Assembly: GCA_051883455.1 (NCBI GenBank)
Contig: JBJETT010000001.1
Location: forward strand, 1-24,508
From: HGM11368 sp051883455
GTDB taxonomy: Bacteria > Bacillota > Clostridia > Christensenellales > UBA3700
Reading direction: 5' to 3'
DNA length: 24,508 nt
Shown here: piece after piece, positions 1 to 7,130 of the stretch
How the letters are laid out: each line of letters begins with the position of its first letter
How positions within the stretch are numbered: position 1 is the first letter of the stretch
Program-made: the position numbers and the translations under genes
The notes under the pieces: generated by a model
Database searches by the model: none
Told to the model about the DNA's origin: nothing
Seen by the model: only the letters and a program-made list of their open reading frames with translations

Positions 1-191
1 CTAAGGGCTCGAGAATTGTAGCGAGTGGCGAATTGCAAGTCGAGACGTTTACACGTCAAGACGGTAGCAAGGGCGCAAGTGCTAAAGTCTACAATGCCGA
101 CGTTGAGTTTGTAGACACAAAGAAAAAAGAGGGTGGGGACGAGAAAAAAGACGCACCTACCGTCGATGAAAGGGCAGAATTGCCGTATTGA
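1..191 (+). CDS. ssb: Single-stranded DNA-binding protein, C-terminal part (5' truncated)
   Basis: The open frame enters from the left edge and stops at TGA 189-191. The visible 62 residues contain KGSRIVASGELQVETF, then DGSKGASAKVYNADVEFVDT, which matches the last OB-fold strands of bacterial SSB (the 'KGS.I.V.G.LQ ... VEF' pattern). A short charged tail follows, ending ELPY. SSBs normally end in an acidic tail with a hydrophobic tip such as DIPF or DLPF, the docking site for partner proteins; ELPY looks like a variant of it. SSB would coat the transferred strand, and an element-borne copy in front of an ArdC-type gene fits a conjugative leading region. The N-terminal half lies outside the window, so length and start are unknown. 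The family call rests on pattern recognition of the C-terminal half only. Confidence 0.78.
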   Translation, partial: KGSRIVASGELQVETFTRQDGSKGASAKVYNADVEFVDTKKKEGGDEKKDAPTVDERAELPY

Positions 192-202
192 GAGGTGAGG
201 TT

Positions 203-352
203 ATGAAAGAACATAAAATCACGTTTGACAATGGTAATAAGCCGTTAGATGAGTATATAGCGGAGCATTTTGGTTGTCTTGCGACGCCTGCCGATGAGTT
301 GCCCGATACCGAGCCGACTTTTGAAGTTGTTGTTGAGGATAAGGGGGAATAG
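203..352 (+). CDS. Small acidic protein of unknown function (49 aa)
   Basis: A 49-codon frame starts with ATG at 203, preceded by a good ribosome site (GAGGTGAGG), and ends at TAG 350-352. It lies 11 bp after the ssb stop and 3 bp before the start of the next gene, so it is almost certainly co-transcribed with both. The ribosome site of the next gene (AAGGGGGA) lies inside its last codons. The product begins MKEHKITFDNGNKPLDEYIA and is acidic in its C-terminal half (DELPDTEPTF, then VVVEDKGE). No transmembrane segment or known motif is seen. I do not recognise the family. Its position between ssb and an ArdC-type gene makes a small leading-region protein plausible, but that is only context. 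Confidence 0.6.
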   Translation: MKEHKITFDNGNKPLDEYIAEHFGCLATPADELPDTEPTFEVVVEDKGE

Positions 353-355
353 TCG

Positions 356-2974
356 ATGGCGGATACCAAAAAGTTTGTTGAGCAAAAGCGAGAAGAAATG
401 CTCGATAGATTGATAGAGGCTATTGAGAACAACCCTGCAATGTGGGAAAAAGGTTGGTATTCAATGGGTGCAGCGCCTATCAATGCGTCGTCTAAAAAGC
501 CTTATAGGGGCTTAAACGCTTTTTTCTTATCTCTTACGGACGCAATTAAAGGTTATGACGATAATAGGTGGGTGACCTTTAATCAAGCTCTAAAGATGGG
601 CGCACCTGTCAAAGCAGGCGAGAAGTCGTCAAGCGTATTCTTTTGGACAAAATATGACTTCAAGACCAAGAAAGAGTTTGACGTAAGCGTACTTGCCGAT
701 ATGGAAGAGGAAGAAAAACGAGATTATTTGCGTGAGAACGTAAGGAACGTACTCAAGTTTTATAGCGTTTTCAACGCAAAGCAGTGCGAGAATTTTCCTG
801 AGAAAGTCAAGCAAGAGATGAGCGAAGACGAGCGCCAAAAGCAAAACGAGAATATTGAGAAAATCATTGCGAACAGTGCGGCGCCAATCTTCTATGACGG
901 CAATGGAGAGGCATATTATCAACCGTCAAGCGACACTATTCACTTGCCAAAGATTGAGGACTTCAAGACCAAGAATAACTACTATGCTACCGCTTTGCAC
1001 GAAATCGGACATAGTACAGGACACGAAAGCCGACTAAATCGTGATTTTGGCGGTGGCTTTGGCAGTGAGACATACGCTATCGAAGAACTGAGAGCAGAAC
1101 TTGCGTGCGTGTTTATGCAGTCTGATATGAATATCGACCTTAGTGGCGCCGAAGTTGCCAATCACGCTGCGTATTTACGGTCGTGGCTTGACGTCGTTAA
1201 GAAAGATAAAGACGTCTTTTTCAAAGCTGCAGCCGACGCCGATAAAATCGTCAAATACATATCCGATAACTACTTGAATAAAGAAGTTGCAAAGCAAGAC
1301 GAAGAGGTGACGACACAAGAAAAAATATTAGAGCCGAACGTGTCGAAGTGGTATCAAGACAACTATCCTGACGACGATATGGGCAAGGATATAAACACGG
1401 CTATTGTGTTCGACGATATTCTCAATCGAGAGAGTGAATTTTCTACCATAGTTGGCGTTAGCGATAGCGTAATACGTGAGAGAATTTTTAACGAGTTGGC
1501 TAATCGAGCTAACGTACCGTACGAAGAAATCTATGACCGTTGGTTGGAGCCGCCACAATACGTCTTAGACTTCGAGCTAAATCACGGTAGCGAAATGTTG
1601 CTTAGCAACGAATTAAAAGCGCTTGGCTTTGAGAAAGACCGCAGCGTTTATGAAGAAAATCAAGCACTTGAAATAGCCGCGCATAACGCAAATGCTACTG
1701 TATGGACTGAAGATATACGATATATCGGCGCCGATGGAGCGACCATAGACGGCAAAGTTGAAGTGCTAAGCAACGCCATTATTACCGAGCGAGGCAATAT
1801 GAGCGACTTCGTAACGTCGAAAATAAGACGTAGCGACGTCGAGAAGATTGCAGAGATTATACGAGGTTTTGGAGCGACCGTTGACGTCAAAACGCTTGAC
1901 GAGAAACGTGCGGAGCAATTTGCTCAACTCGAGAGCGTTGTTGCTGCAGAAGAAAGTAGTGCCGATAACGAAAAAACTCAATACGTATCGCCAAAAGAGT
2001 ATTATGCCGCTAAAAATGCAAAGCGTCTCGAGCAACTGCAAGCCAACGTGCCTGACGAGATGAAAAATTTGCCGAATTGGTGTGCTTTCAAAACGTACTA
2101 CGACAAGTCGTCGGGCAAGAAAAAGAAGATTATTCTTTCGCCAAAAACGAGCGAGTGGGCGAGTTGTTCTGACCCATCGACGTGGGGAACGTGGGACGAG
2201 GCAATGAAGTTTGCAAAAGAGCGCAACTGTGAGGGCTTGAGCTTTGCTCTCGATAAAAAGAGCCGTATCGTATGTATCGACCTTGACCACTGTATTGGTG
2301 ACAAGGGTATGCGCTCGGAGCTTTGTTGGGACATACTCAATTCATCGAGTGGCACGTATGCGGAGAAGAGCGTAAGCGGCAAAGGCGTCCACGTCTTTTT
2401 CAAAGCTGATGACGTCGTCAAGGGCTACTCGAAGAAGAACGACGAAAACGGTATCGAGTGTTATGACAGTAGTAAGTTCATTTCTATGACGGGCAATCTT
2501 ATATCGAAGTCGAACAATCTCGTAGATACGCCTAAAAAACTCATAGAGACCGCACGTGGCAAACTTGGGGAATTGCCTGAGCGTGCGTTTGCGGCGCAAC
2601 GTAGCGCAGGTGACATACGAGTATCAATGTCTGATAGCGAACTCATTGACAAGATTAGGGAAAGTAAAGTCGGTGCCGAGTTTAGTCGTATGTTCTATAA
2701 CGGAGAAAACCTTTGTAATGATAAGCATAGAACTGACGCAAAATTGATGAGTATCCTTGCCTTTTTTACCGATGGCAATGCAGGTCAAATGAGGTCGATA
2801 TTTATGTCATCGAGCTTGTATCGAGCCGACAAAGGCGAGAAGTATTTGGATAGAACGGTTGAATATGCAATAAGCACGTTGAAGACTCGTCCGTCCAATC
2901 TTGGAAAGGTAAGCAAGGCAAAAAAGCCGCAAGGAAAGGCACCAAGTAAAGCCTCTTCTCAATCAGGCAAATAA
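356..2974 (+). CDS. Polyvalent protein: ArdC-type N-domain, HEIGH zincin, C-terminal PrimPol-like module (872 aa)
   Basis: Residues 1 to about 130 resemble the ArdC N-terminal ssDNA-binding domain (start MADTKKFVEQKREEMLDRLI, then NPAMWEKGW and PYRGLNAFFL). Residues 200-290 are a zincin: HEIGH at 215-219 supplies two zinc ligands and the general base, and the EELRAEL helix at 243-249 the likely third ligand. Known ArdC proteins protect incoming plasmid DNA from restriction. After a less recognisable middle (about 330-570), residues 580-760 look like an archaeo-eukaryotic primase/bifunctional primase-polymerase: CIDLDHC with D642 and D644, SGKGVHVFF with H679, then ECYDSSKFISMTGN. A helical domain (about 765-850) resembles the C-terminal region beside such primases. 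The end is a Lys/Ser-rich tail. Zinc and catalytic signatures look intact. Likely roles are protection and priming of the transferred strand in the recipient; the combined activity is inferred. It is last in the ssb operon and borders the putative oriT. Confidence 0.82.
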   Translation: MADTKKFVEQKREEMLDRLIEAIENNPAMWEKGWYSMGAAPINASSKKPYRGLNAFFLSLTDAIKGYDDNRWVTFNQALKMGAPVKAGEKSSSVFFWTKYDFKTKKEFDVSVLADMEEEEKRDYLRENVRNVLKFYSVFNAKQCENFPEKVKQEMSEDERQKQNENIEKIIANSAAPIFYDGNGEAYYQPSSDTIHLPKIEDFKTKNNYYATALHEIGHSTGHESRLNRDFGGGFGSETYAIEELRAELACVFMQSDMNIDLSGAEVANHAAYLRSWLDVVKKDKDVFFKAAADADKIVKYISDNYLNKEVAKQDEEVTTQEKILEPNVSKWYQDNYPDDDMGKDINTAIVFDDILNRESEFSTIVGVSDSVIRERIFNELANRANVPYEEIYDRWLEPPQYVLDFELNHGSEMLLSNELKALGFEKDRSVYEENQALEIAAHNANATVWTEDIRYIGADGATIDGKVEVLSNAIITERGNMSDFVTSKIRRSDVEKIAEIIRGFGATVDVKTLDEKRAEQFAQLESVVAAEESSADNEKTQYVSPKEYYAAKNAKRLEQLQANVPDEMKNLPNWCAFKTYYDKSSGKKKKIILSPKTSEWASCSDPSTWGTWDEAMKFAKERNCEGLSFALDKKSRIVCIDLDHCIGDKGMRSELCWDILNSSSGTYAEKSVSGKGVHVFFKADDVVKGYSKKNDENGIECYDSSKFISMTGNLISKSNNLVDTPKKLIETARGKLGELPERAFAAQRSAGDIRVSMSDSELIDKIRESKVGAEFSRMFYNGENLCNDKHRTDAKLMSILAFFTDGNAGQMRSIFMSSSLYRADKGEKYLDRTVEYAISTLKTRPSNLGKVSKAKKPQGKAPSKASSQSGK

Positions 2975-2995
2975 TTTTTATCTCGTGTTCACAAA

Positions 2996-3029
2996 CCGCT
3001 TTGGCTGACCTTGAAGTCAGTCAAAGCGG
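2996..3029 (+). terminator. 14-bp stem-loop after the ArdC-PrimPol gene (terminator or oriT structure)
   Basis: The arm CCGCTTTGGCTGAC (2996-3009) pairs with GTCAGTCAAAGCGG (3016-3029), with one G-U wobble and a six-base loop. It starts 21 bp after the stop of the preceding gene, as expected of a transcription terminator, but no T-run follows on either strand. It could instead be the first of the inverted repeats in the putative oriT. The structure is certain from the sequence; the role is not. Confidence 0.45.
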
Positions 3030-3252
3030 CGCCGACGTAGGTCGGCGATACAACGGATAAAATCACACGAAGACACAGCTACTCCTCTGACGTGAGGAGT
3101 AAAAAAAGGTTGTGTACACAGTAAGCAGGATAAGACGGTGCGACACTTTTGCCAAAATTGCCAAAATTACTACTACGTAGTAAGAGGGTGTCGCAGCCTT
3201 GATGGTGATTGCCACAAATTGCGGCAATCAAAAACAACTCGGAAACCGAGTT
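3030..3252. other. Candidate origin of transfer (oriT): cluster of inverted repeats before the relaxosome genes
   Basis: The 294-bp stretch between the ArdC-PrimPol gene and the mobC-like gene has no credible ORF but is rich in symmetry: CGCCGAC/GTCGGCG (3030-3036, 3041-3047); TACTCCTC/GAGGAGTA (3080-3087, 3094-3101); TGCGACAC/GTGTCGCA (3139-3146, 3188-3195), enclosing two tandem copies of TTGCCAAAA (3149-3166) and the 12-bp palindrome TACTACGTAGTA (3171-3182); TGATTGCC/GGCAATCA (3206-3213, 3223-3230); AACTCGG/CCGAGTT (3236-3242, 3246-3252). Clustered inverted repeats immediately upstream of relaxosome accessory and relaxase genes are typical of oriT. The nic site cannot be placed from sequence alone. 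Some of these could instead be operators or attenuators for the mob genes; the last hairpin is followed by TTT and could act as a weak terminator. Confidence 0.55.
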
Positions 3253-3268
3253 TTTGGGAGAGCACAAA

Positions 3269-3715
3269 ATGAAAAAAAGGACGATTGAAAAGCGAATACG
3301 TATTTACGACGAAAGCGTATGGGAACTGATTGACAAACTTCTTGCAAGCAACGAGTTTAAGGGCAATTTTAACGAGGTAATTTGTCAGGCTTTGAAAATC
3401 GGTGTGCCACGTCTTTATGAAATGACGTTTGACCCACAAGGGTATTATAGACGACTAAAAGATGAGACCAAAGATAAAACGGACGAAGAGAAAATATTAC
3501 GTGACGTATCGTACACGATAGACGACTTGACGGTGCAAGTCGGTATAGTAAAGTATCTTGCTACGGTGCTATACAACGTTGCAAAAATGGAGCTCGATGG
3601 CAAGACGGGAACGAGCGAAATGATGGACAACGGTATGCTTGCAAGTTTGCCCGAAAAGTTGCAAGAGATAGAAAAAATAATGACTGATAACACAAAGAAA
3701 AGGAAGAATAGATGA
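3269..3715 (+). CDS. MobC-like relaxosome accessory protein (148 aa)
   Basis: The start is ATG 3269, seven bases after GGGAG; an upstream in-frame start at 3209 would run through the inverted repeats and has no ribosome site. The N-terminus (KRTIEKRIRIYDESVWELID) and the following helices (NFNEVICQALKIGVPRLYEM) suggest a ribbon-helix-helix-type DNA-binding fold, followed by a charged region and a Lys/Arg-rich end (DNTKKRKNR). The last codons overlap the relaxase start (ATG at 3712 inside the AGATGA end), so translation is coupled. Proteins of this size and position in Gram-positive mobilisation modules bind oriT and help the relaxase nick. The MobC role rests on synteny and fold impression; I recognise no exact family. 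Confidence 0.6.
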   Translation: MKKRTIEKRIRIYDESVWELIDKLLASNEFKGNFNEVICQALKIGVPRLYEMTFDPQGYYRRLKDETKDKTDEEKILRDVSYTIDDLTVQVGIVKYLATVLYNVAKMELDGKTGTSEMMDNGMLASLPEKLQEIEKIMTDNTKKRKNR

Positions 3716-5004
3716 GCGTAGTTTTTAACATTGCCTATACTGCTGCAGCGCCAAGCTCCAAAGCAACTGAGTTTCAACGCTCAGAGTGGAAAAACGAGCG
3801 TGCGTTTTACAATCTTACGGCACCATACAATTTTGTGACGTATTCTTTGAACGGCAAAAAAACGGCAAAAAACAAAGACGCATTGGACTACTTCCAAAGA
3901 GATACGGGGGCTTTTAATTTCGATAGAGATTTGAGCGAAGAAGACATTGCCAAGCTGAAAAAAAACCTTGCTAAAACGGGCTCGATAATTTGGCACGGTT
4001 TTGTCTCTTTTGACAAAGAGACGAGTGCAGCTTTTACGACGCCAAAACAAGCACGTGAGTACCTCAAACGTACTATGTCGGCGTTGTTCGAGAAGTCGCA
4101 CCTCGATATGAAAAATATCGAGATGATGGCGAGCTTGCACGTAGATAAGGCTCATCACCACCATATACACTTTTCGTTTTGGGAAAAAGAGGCAAAGAAG
4201 AGAGACAAAAACGGCGAAATGCAGTTTACGAAAAAAGGTTGTTTTAGCCAAAAGAGCATAGACAACTACGTTATCGCTGCAGGTCTACAGCTCGAGGATA
4301 ACAAAAACGACTTGCATATTGCACGAGATAAGGCAATCGCACGTCTAAAAGATATGATGGCGCCTACGAATAAGGCGACGAGAAAGAAAGATATATCGGC
4401 TAAGCTCGTGGAGATTGCTCAAGTTTTGCCTACGACAGGTCGATTGGGATATAACAGTGATAATATGGCTAATTTGCGTAGCAAAGTTGACGCTGCAGTC
4501 GATTATATCGTCGCTCGAGACGACGTGCTCAAGACGTTAGTTGCGGATACGTATCACGAAATTGCTTTGAGAGAGAAAAAAGCGCAAGAGATTGCGAAAA
4601 GCGGACGTATTTTGTGGACGCAGGGCGGTAGACTTACGCCAAGCGAGATGGAAGACGATAAGGCTGCAAAAATGTTCGAGAAATACGGCGTAGCAAGCAA
4701 TCGTTTTGCGTGCATTGATAAGTTGCGCCCCGACTTTAAGTCACGTATGGGGCAGATAATTATCAATGCGGCCAAGAGGGTAAAAAACGAGCGAGCACGC
4801 AACGTGGCGATGAGTGCAGGCGCAGGCAAGAACGCATTGCGAATTGCTGCAAGACGTAACGCCACATTGATGGCAAGGGACTTTAACCGTTTTATTAGCG
4901 GAATTGTACAAAGTACCGAGATGGTCAAGGTAGATTTTACTGCAGACCTTAGAAGAGCGGAACGAGAAATCGAGCAAGGCAAATACGGCAAGATAGGGGG
5001 TTGA
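3712..5004 (+). CDS. MOBP-type (MobL-like) relaxase (430 aa)
   Basis: The N-terminal half is a relaxase domain. It begins with a conserved-looking strand (VVFNIAYT), an ERAFYNLTAPYNFVTYSLNG segment and YFQRDTGAF. The metal-binding motif III is HVDKAHHHHIH at residues 143-153, the histidine triad that positions the scissile phosphate in MOBP relaxases. The catalytic tyrosine should lie in the N-terminal part; several tyrosines are present and I cannot single one out. The C-terminal half (about 230-430) is helical and basic, with few recognisable motifs. The enzyme nicks oriT and is carried covalently on the 5' end of the transferred strand. It overlaps the mobC-like gene by 4 bp at its start and lies directly before the coupling-protein gene. 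At 430 residues it carries no fused helicase or primase; priming may be supplied by the upstream PrimPol-like protein. Confidence 0.88.
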   Translation: MSVVFNIAYTAAAPSSKATEFQRSEWKNERAFYNLTAPYNFVTYSLNGKKTAKNKDALDYFQRDTGAFNFDRDLSEEDIAKLKKNLAKTGSIIWHGFVSFDKETSAAFTTPKQAREYLKRTMSALFEKSHLDMKNIEMMASLHVDKAHHHHIHFSFWEKEAKKRDKNGEMQFTKKGCFSQKSIDNYVIAAGLQLEDNKNDLHIARDKAIARLKDMMAPTNKATRKKDISAKLVEIAQVLPTTGRLGYNSDNMANLRSKVDAAVDYIVARDDVLKTLVADTYHEIALREKKAQEIAKSGRILWTQGGRLTPSEMEDDKAAKMFEKYGVASNRFACIDKLRPDFKSRMGQIIINAAKRVKNERARNVAMSAGAGKNALRIAARRNATLMARDFNRFISGIVQSTEMVKVDFTADLRRAEREIEQGKYGKIGG

Positions 5005-5006
5005 TT

Positions 5007-7130
5007 ATGAAATCGAAATGGGGCAAAACGTTGTTAATCGGTGGCGTAATCGTTGCCATTATTATATCAATAGGAATAGCGGTAGCGATGACTGCTATTG
5101 CGTACAAAGGACGCATTGACGTTGAGACTTATACCGCCACTTTGAGCAACAAGACTTATTGGATAGTATTAGCGGTCATCTATGCGAGCCTATTGACGTG
5201 GTTTTACGCAGAAATGCGTATCAATGCGGATAAAGACGTCGTCAAGGATAATCAAGGCGAAGAGAGTAGGTGGTTGACTAAAACTGACATACGTAAAAGC
5301 AAAGACTTTGTCGTCACCGATTGGAAGAGTCTCGATAAAGTCAACGACGGCGTAGTATTGCAGGCAAAGAAGAACGGACGCAATATTGACGTCATTTTGA
5401 GTGCCAAGCCAAACCACGTGCTCGTCATCGGTACGACGGGTGCAGGTAAGACTCAAGGCTTTATCAACCCGACCGTACAAGTTTTGATGAATACCAAAAC
5501 CAAGCCGTCGATGGTCATTACCGACCCTAAGGGCGAACTCTACAATACCCACGCTGCAGCGTTTGTCGAGAAAGGGTACCGAGTTTTAGTCCTTGACCTC
5601 GACGCTCCGTATTATTCGAGCAAATGGAACCCTTTTGACGTTATTAGAGAAAGGATAGATAAAATAAATGAATTAAGTCTACAGGCTGCAACCGAAGAAG
5701 TCAAAGTCAAGGTGCAGATTTTGAGAGACGAAATATACGAGTTTGCGAAAGACTTGACCGACGCAATATGTCCGCTTGAGAAGAGCAACGATATGGGTTG
5801 GCAACTTGGAGCGAGGTCGCTCATCAACGCCATCGTGCTTGCTTATTGTGAAGACTACGAAGAGGGTTTGCTTGAGAGCAAGCAGCTCGGTTTTGCGTCG
5901 TTGTATCATACCGTCTTCGATTATCTCTCCGCCGATGACGAGACGCTCAAGCAATACTTGTACGAGAGTAGAGACCCAAATAGCAAGGTCAAAGGCTTGG
6001 CTAAACAAGTGTTAGAGACGCAAGAGAGGACATTGACGTCATATTTGAGCGAGGTATACAAGCACGTTGAGTGGTTGTCCGACTCAGGTATTTTGTCGAT
6101 GACGTCGGGCTCCGATATAGACCTATACGCAATGGACGACGAGCCTACGGCGTTGTTTATAAAAATTCCTGACGAAAAGAAAACTCGACACCGTCTTGTC
6201 ACGTTGCTCATCACGCAAATGTACAAGACTCTCGTAGATAAGACCAAGCGCAATTATGCGAGTGGCGAGACCGACGAGCTCGAACTCAAACGCACGGTTT
6301 ACTTTTTGCTCGATGAGTTTGGCAACTTGCCTGCTTTTGCCGATTTGTCGGGTATGGTTACGGTAGGTCGTAGCCGTAAAATGTTCTTCGAGATGGTCGT
6401 GCAAAATTACGCTCAACTTGCCAACAAATACGGTAAGGAAGTTGCGGACACCGTCAAGTCGCAATGCGCTACCAAAATCTTCTTAGGCTCCGATGATACT
6501 ACCACAATCAATGAGTATAGTGCGTTGTGTGGCAAAAAGATTGTTGCCAATTCATCGTTGACGACGTCATACGATAGGAACACCGTATCTACGGGCACGG
6601 GCGTAAAAGAAGTGCCGTTGATTTATCCTCAAGAACTCAAAAATTTGAATAGTGGCGACGACTTCGGCAACGCCATCGTGTTGCCGTTCGGTCATTTTGC
6701 TTATAAAAGCAAATACACGCCGTCTTTTCAATGCAAGGATATTTACGTGATGAAAAAACCGCCTGCAAGCATAATTACGCCTCGATACTTCAACGAAAGC
6801 GAGCACGTCTACGATATAACAAGCAAACTTGCTCGAGACCAAGAAATTATGGCGGAGATGGCGGATACGTTGAGAGCAATAAGGGGAGAGGATAAAAAAC
6901 CGACGCCAACGGTTATGCAAACGCCGACGACGTCATTGCTTGTCGGACAACTGATAAGAGAACTCGAGCCGACGTTGCCTGAATTGGGAAATTGGGTGTG
7001 TATGTCGGTAGACCAACAACTTACCACGATTAGGCGATTGAAAGCACAAGAGAAAAATTTTGACGTGATGATAAAACTGAGCACGATAGAGAGAGAATTG
7101 GAAGAGGGGGTAAATGGCAATGACAAATAA
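5007..7130 (+). CDS. VirD4/TraG-type coupling ATPase (T4CP, 707 aa)
   Basis: I chose ATG 5007, seven bases after the GGGGG ribosome site; a TTG at 5001 is in frame but poorly spaced. Two N-terminal membrane helices (about residues 8-32 and 49-68) anchor it. The Walker A motif GTTGAGKT is at residues 142-149 and the Walker B region LLDEFGNLP has D436 and E437. The FGNLPAFADLSGMVTVGRSR block and the ATKIFLGSDD segment are typical of the TraG/VirD4 family. T4CPs bind the relaxase-DNA complex and feed it to the secretion channel using ATP. Length matches the family (600-750). The gene directly follows the relaxase stop, and its own end overlaps the next gene by 17 bp. No lesion is seen. Confidence 0.93.
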   Translation: MKSKWGKTLLIGGVIVAIIISIGIAVAMTAIAYKGRIDVETYTATLSNKTYWIVLAVIYASLLTWFYAEMRINADKDVVKDNQGEESRWLTKTDIRKSKDFVVTDWKSLDKVNDGVVLQAKKNGRNIDVILSAKPNHVLVIGTTGAGKTQGFINPTVQVLMNTKTKPSMVITDPKGELYNTHAAAFVEKGYRVLVLDLDAPYYSSKWNPFDVIRERIDKINELSLQAATEEVKVKVQILRDEIYEFAKDLTDAICPLEKSNDMGWQLGARSLINAIVLAYCEDYEEGLLESKQLGFASLYHTVFDYLSADDETLKQYLYESRDPNSKVKGLAKQVLETQERTLTSYLSEVYKHVEWLSDSGILSMTSGSDIDLYAMDDEPTALFIKIPDEKKTRHRLVTLLITQMYKTLVDKTKRNYASGETDELELKRTVYFLLDEFGNLPAFADLSGMVTVGRSRKMFFEMVVQNYAQLANKYGKEVADTVKSQCATKIFLGSDDTTTINEYSALCGKKIVANSSLTTSYDRNTVSTGTGVKEVPLIYPQELKNLNSGDDFGNAIVLPFGHFAYKSKYTPSFQCKDIYVMKKPPASIITPRYFNESEHVYDITSKLARDQEIMAEMADTLRAIRGEDKKPTPTVMQTPTTSLLVGQLIRELEPTLPELGNWVCMSVDQQLTTIRRLKAQEKNFDVMIKLSTIERELEEGVNGNDK

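Noticed and set aside
1766..2290. 174-codon open frame on the minus strand
   Set aside because: Antisense to the PrimPol-like part of the polyvalent gene, whose motifs are clear; no start signal.
3209..3268. Upstream start for the mobC-like gene adding 20 residues
   Set aside because: The extension would translate the inverted repeats and has no ribosome site; ATG 3269 has GGGAG at good spacing.
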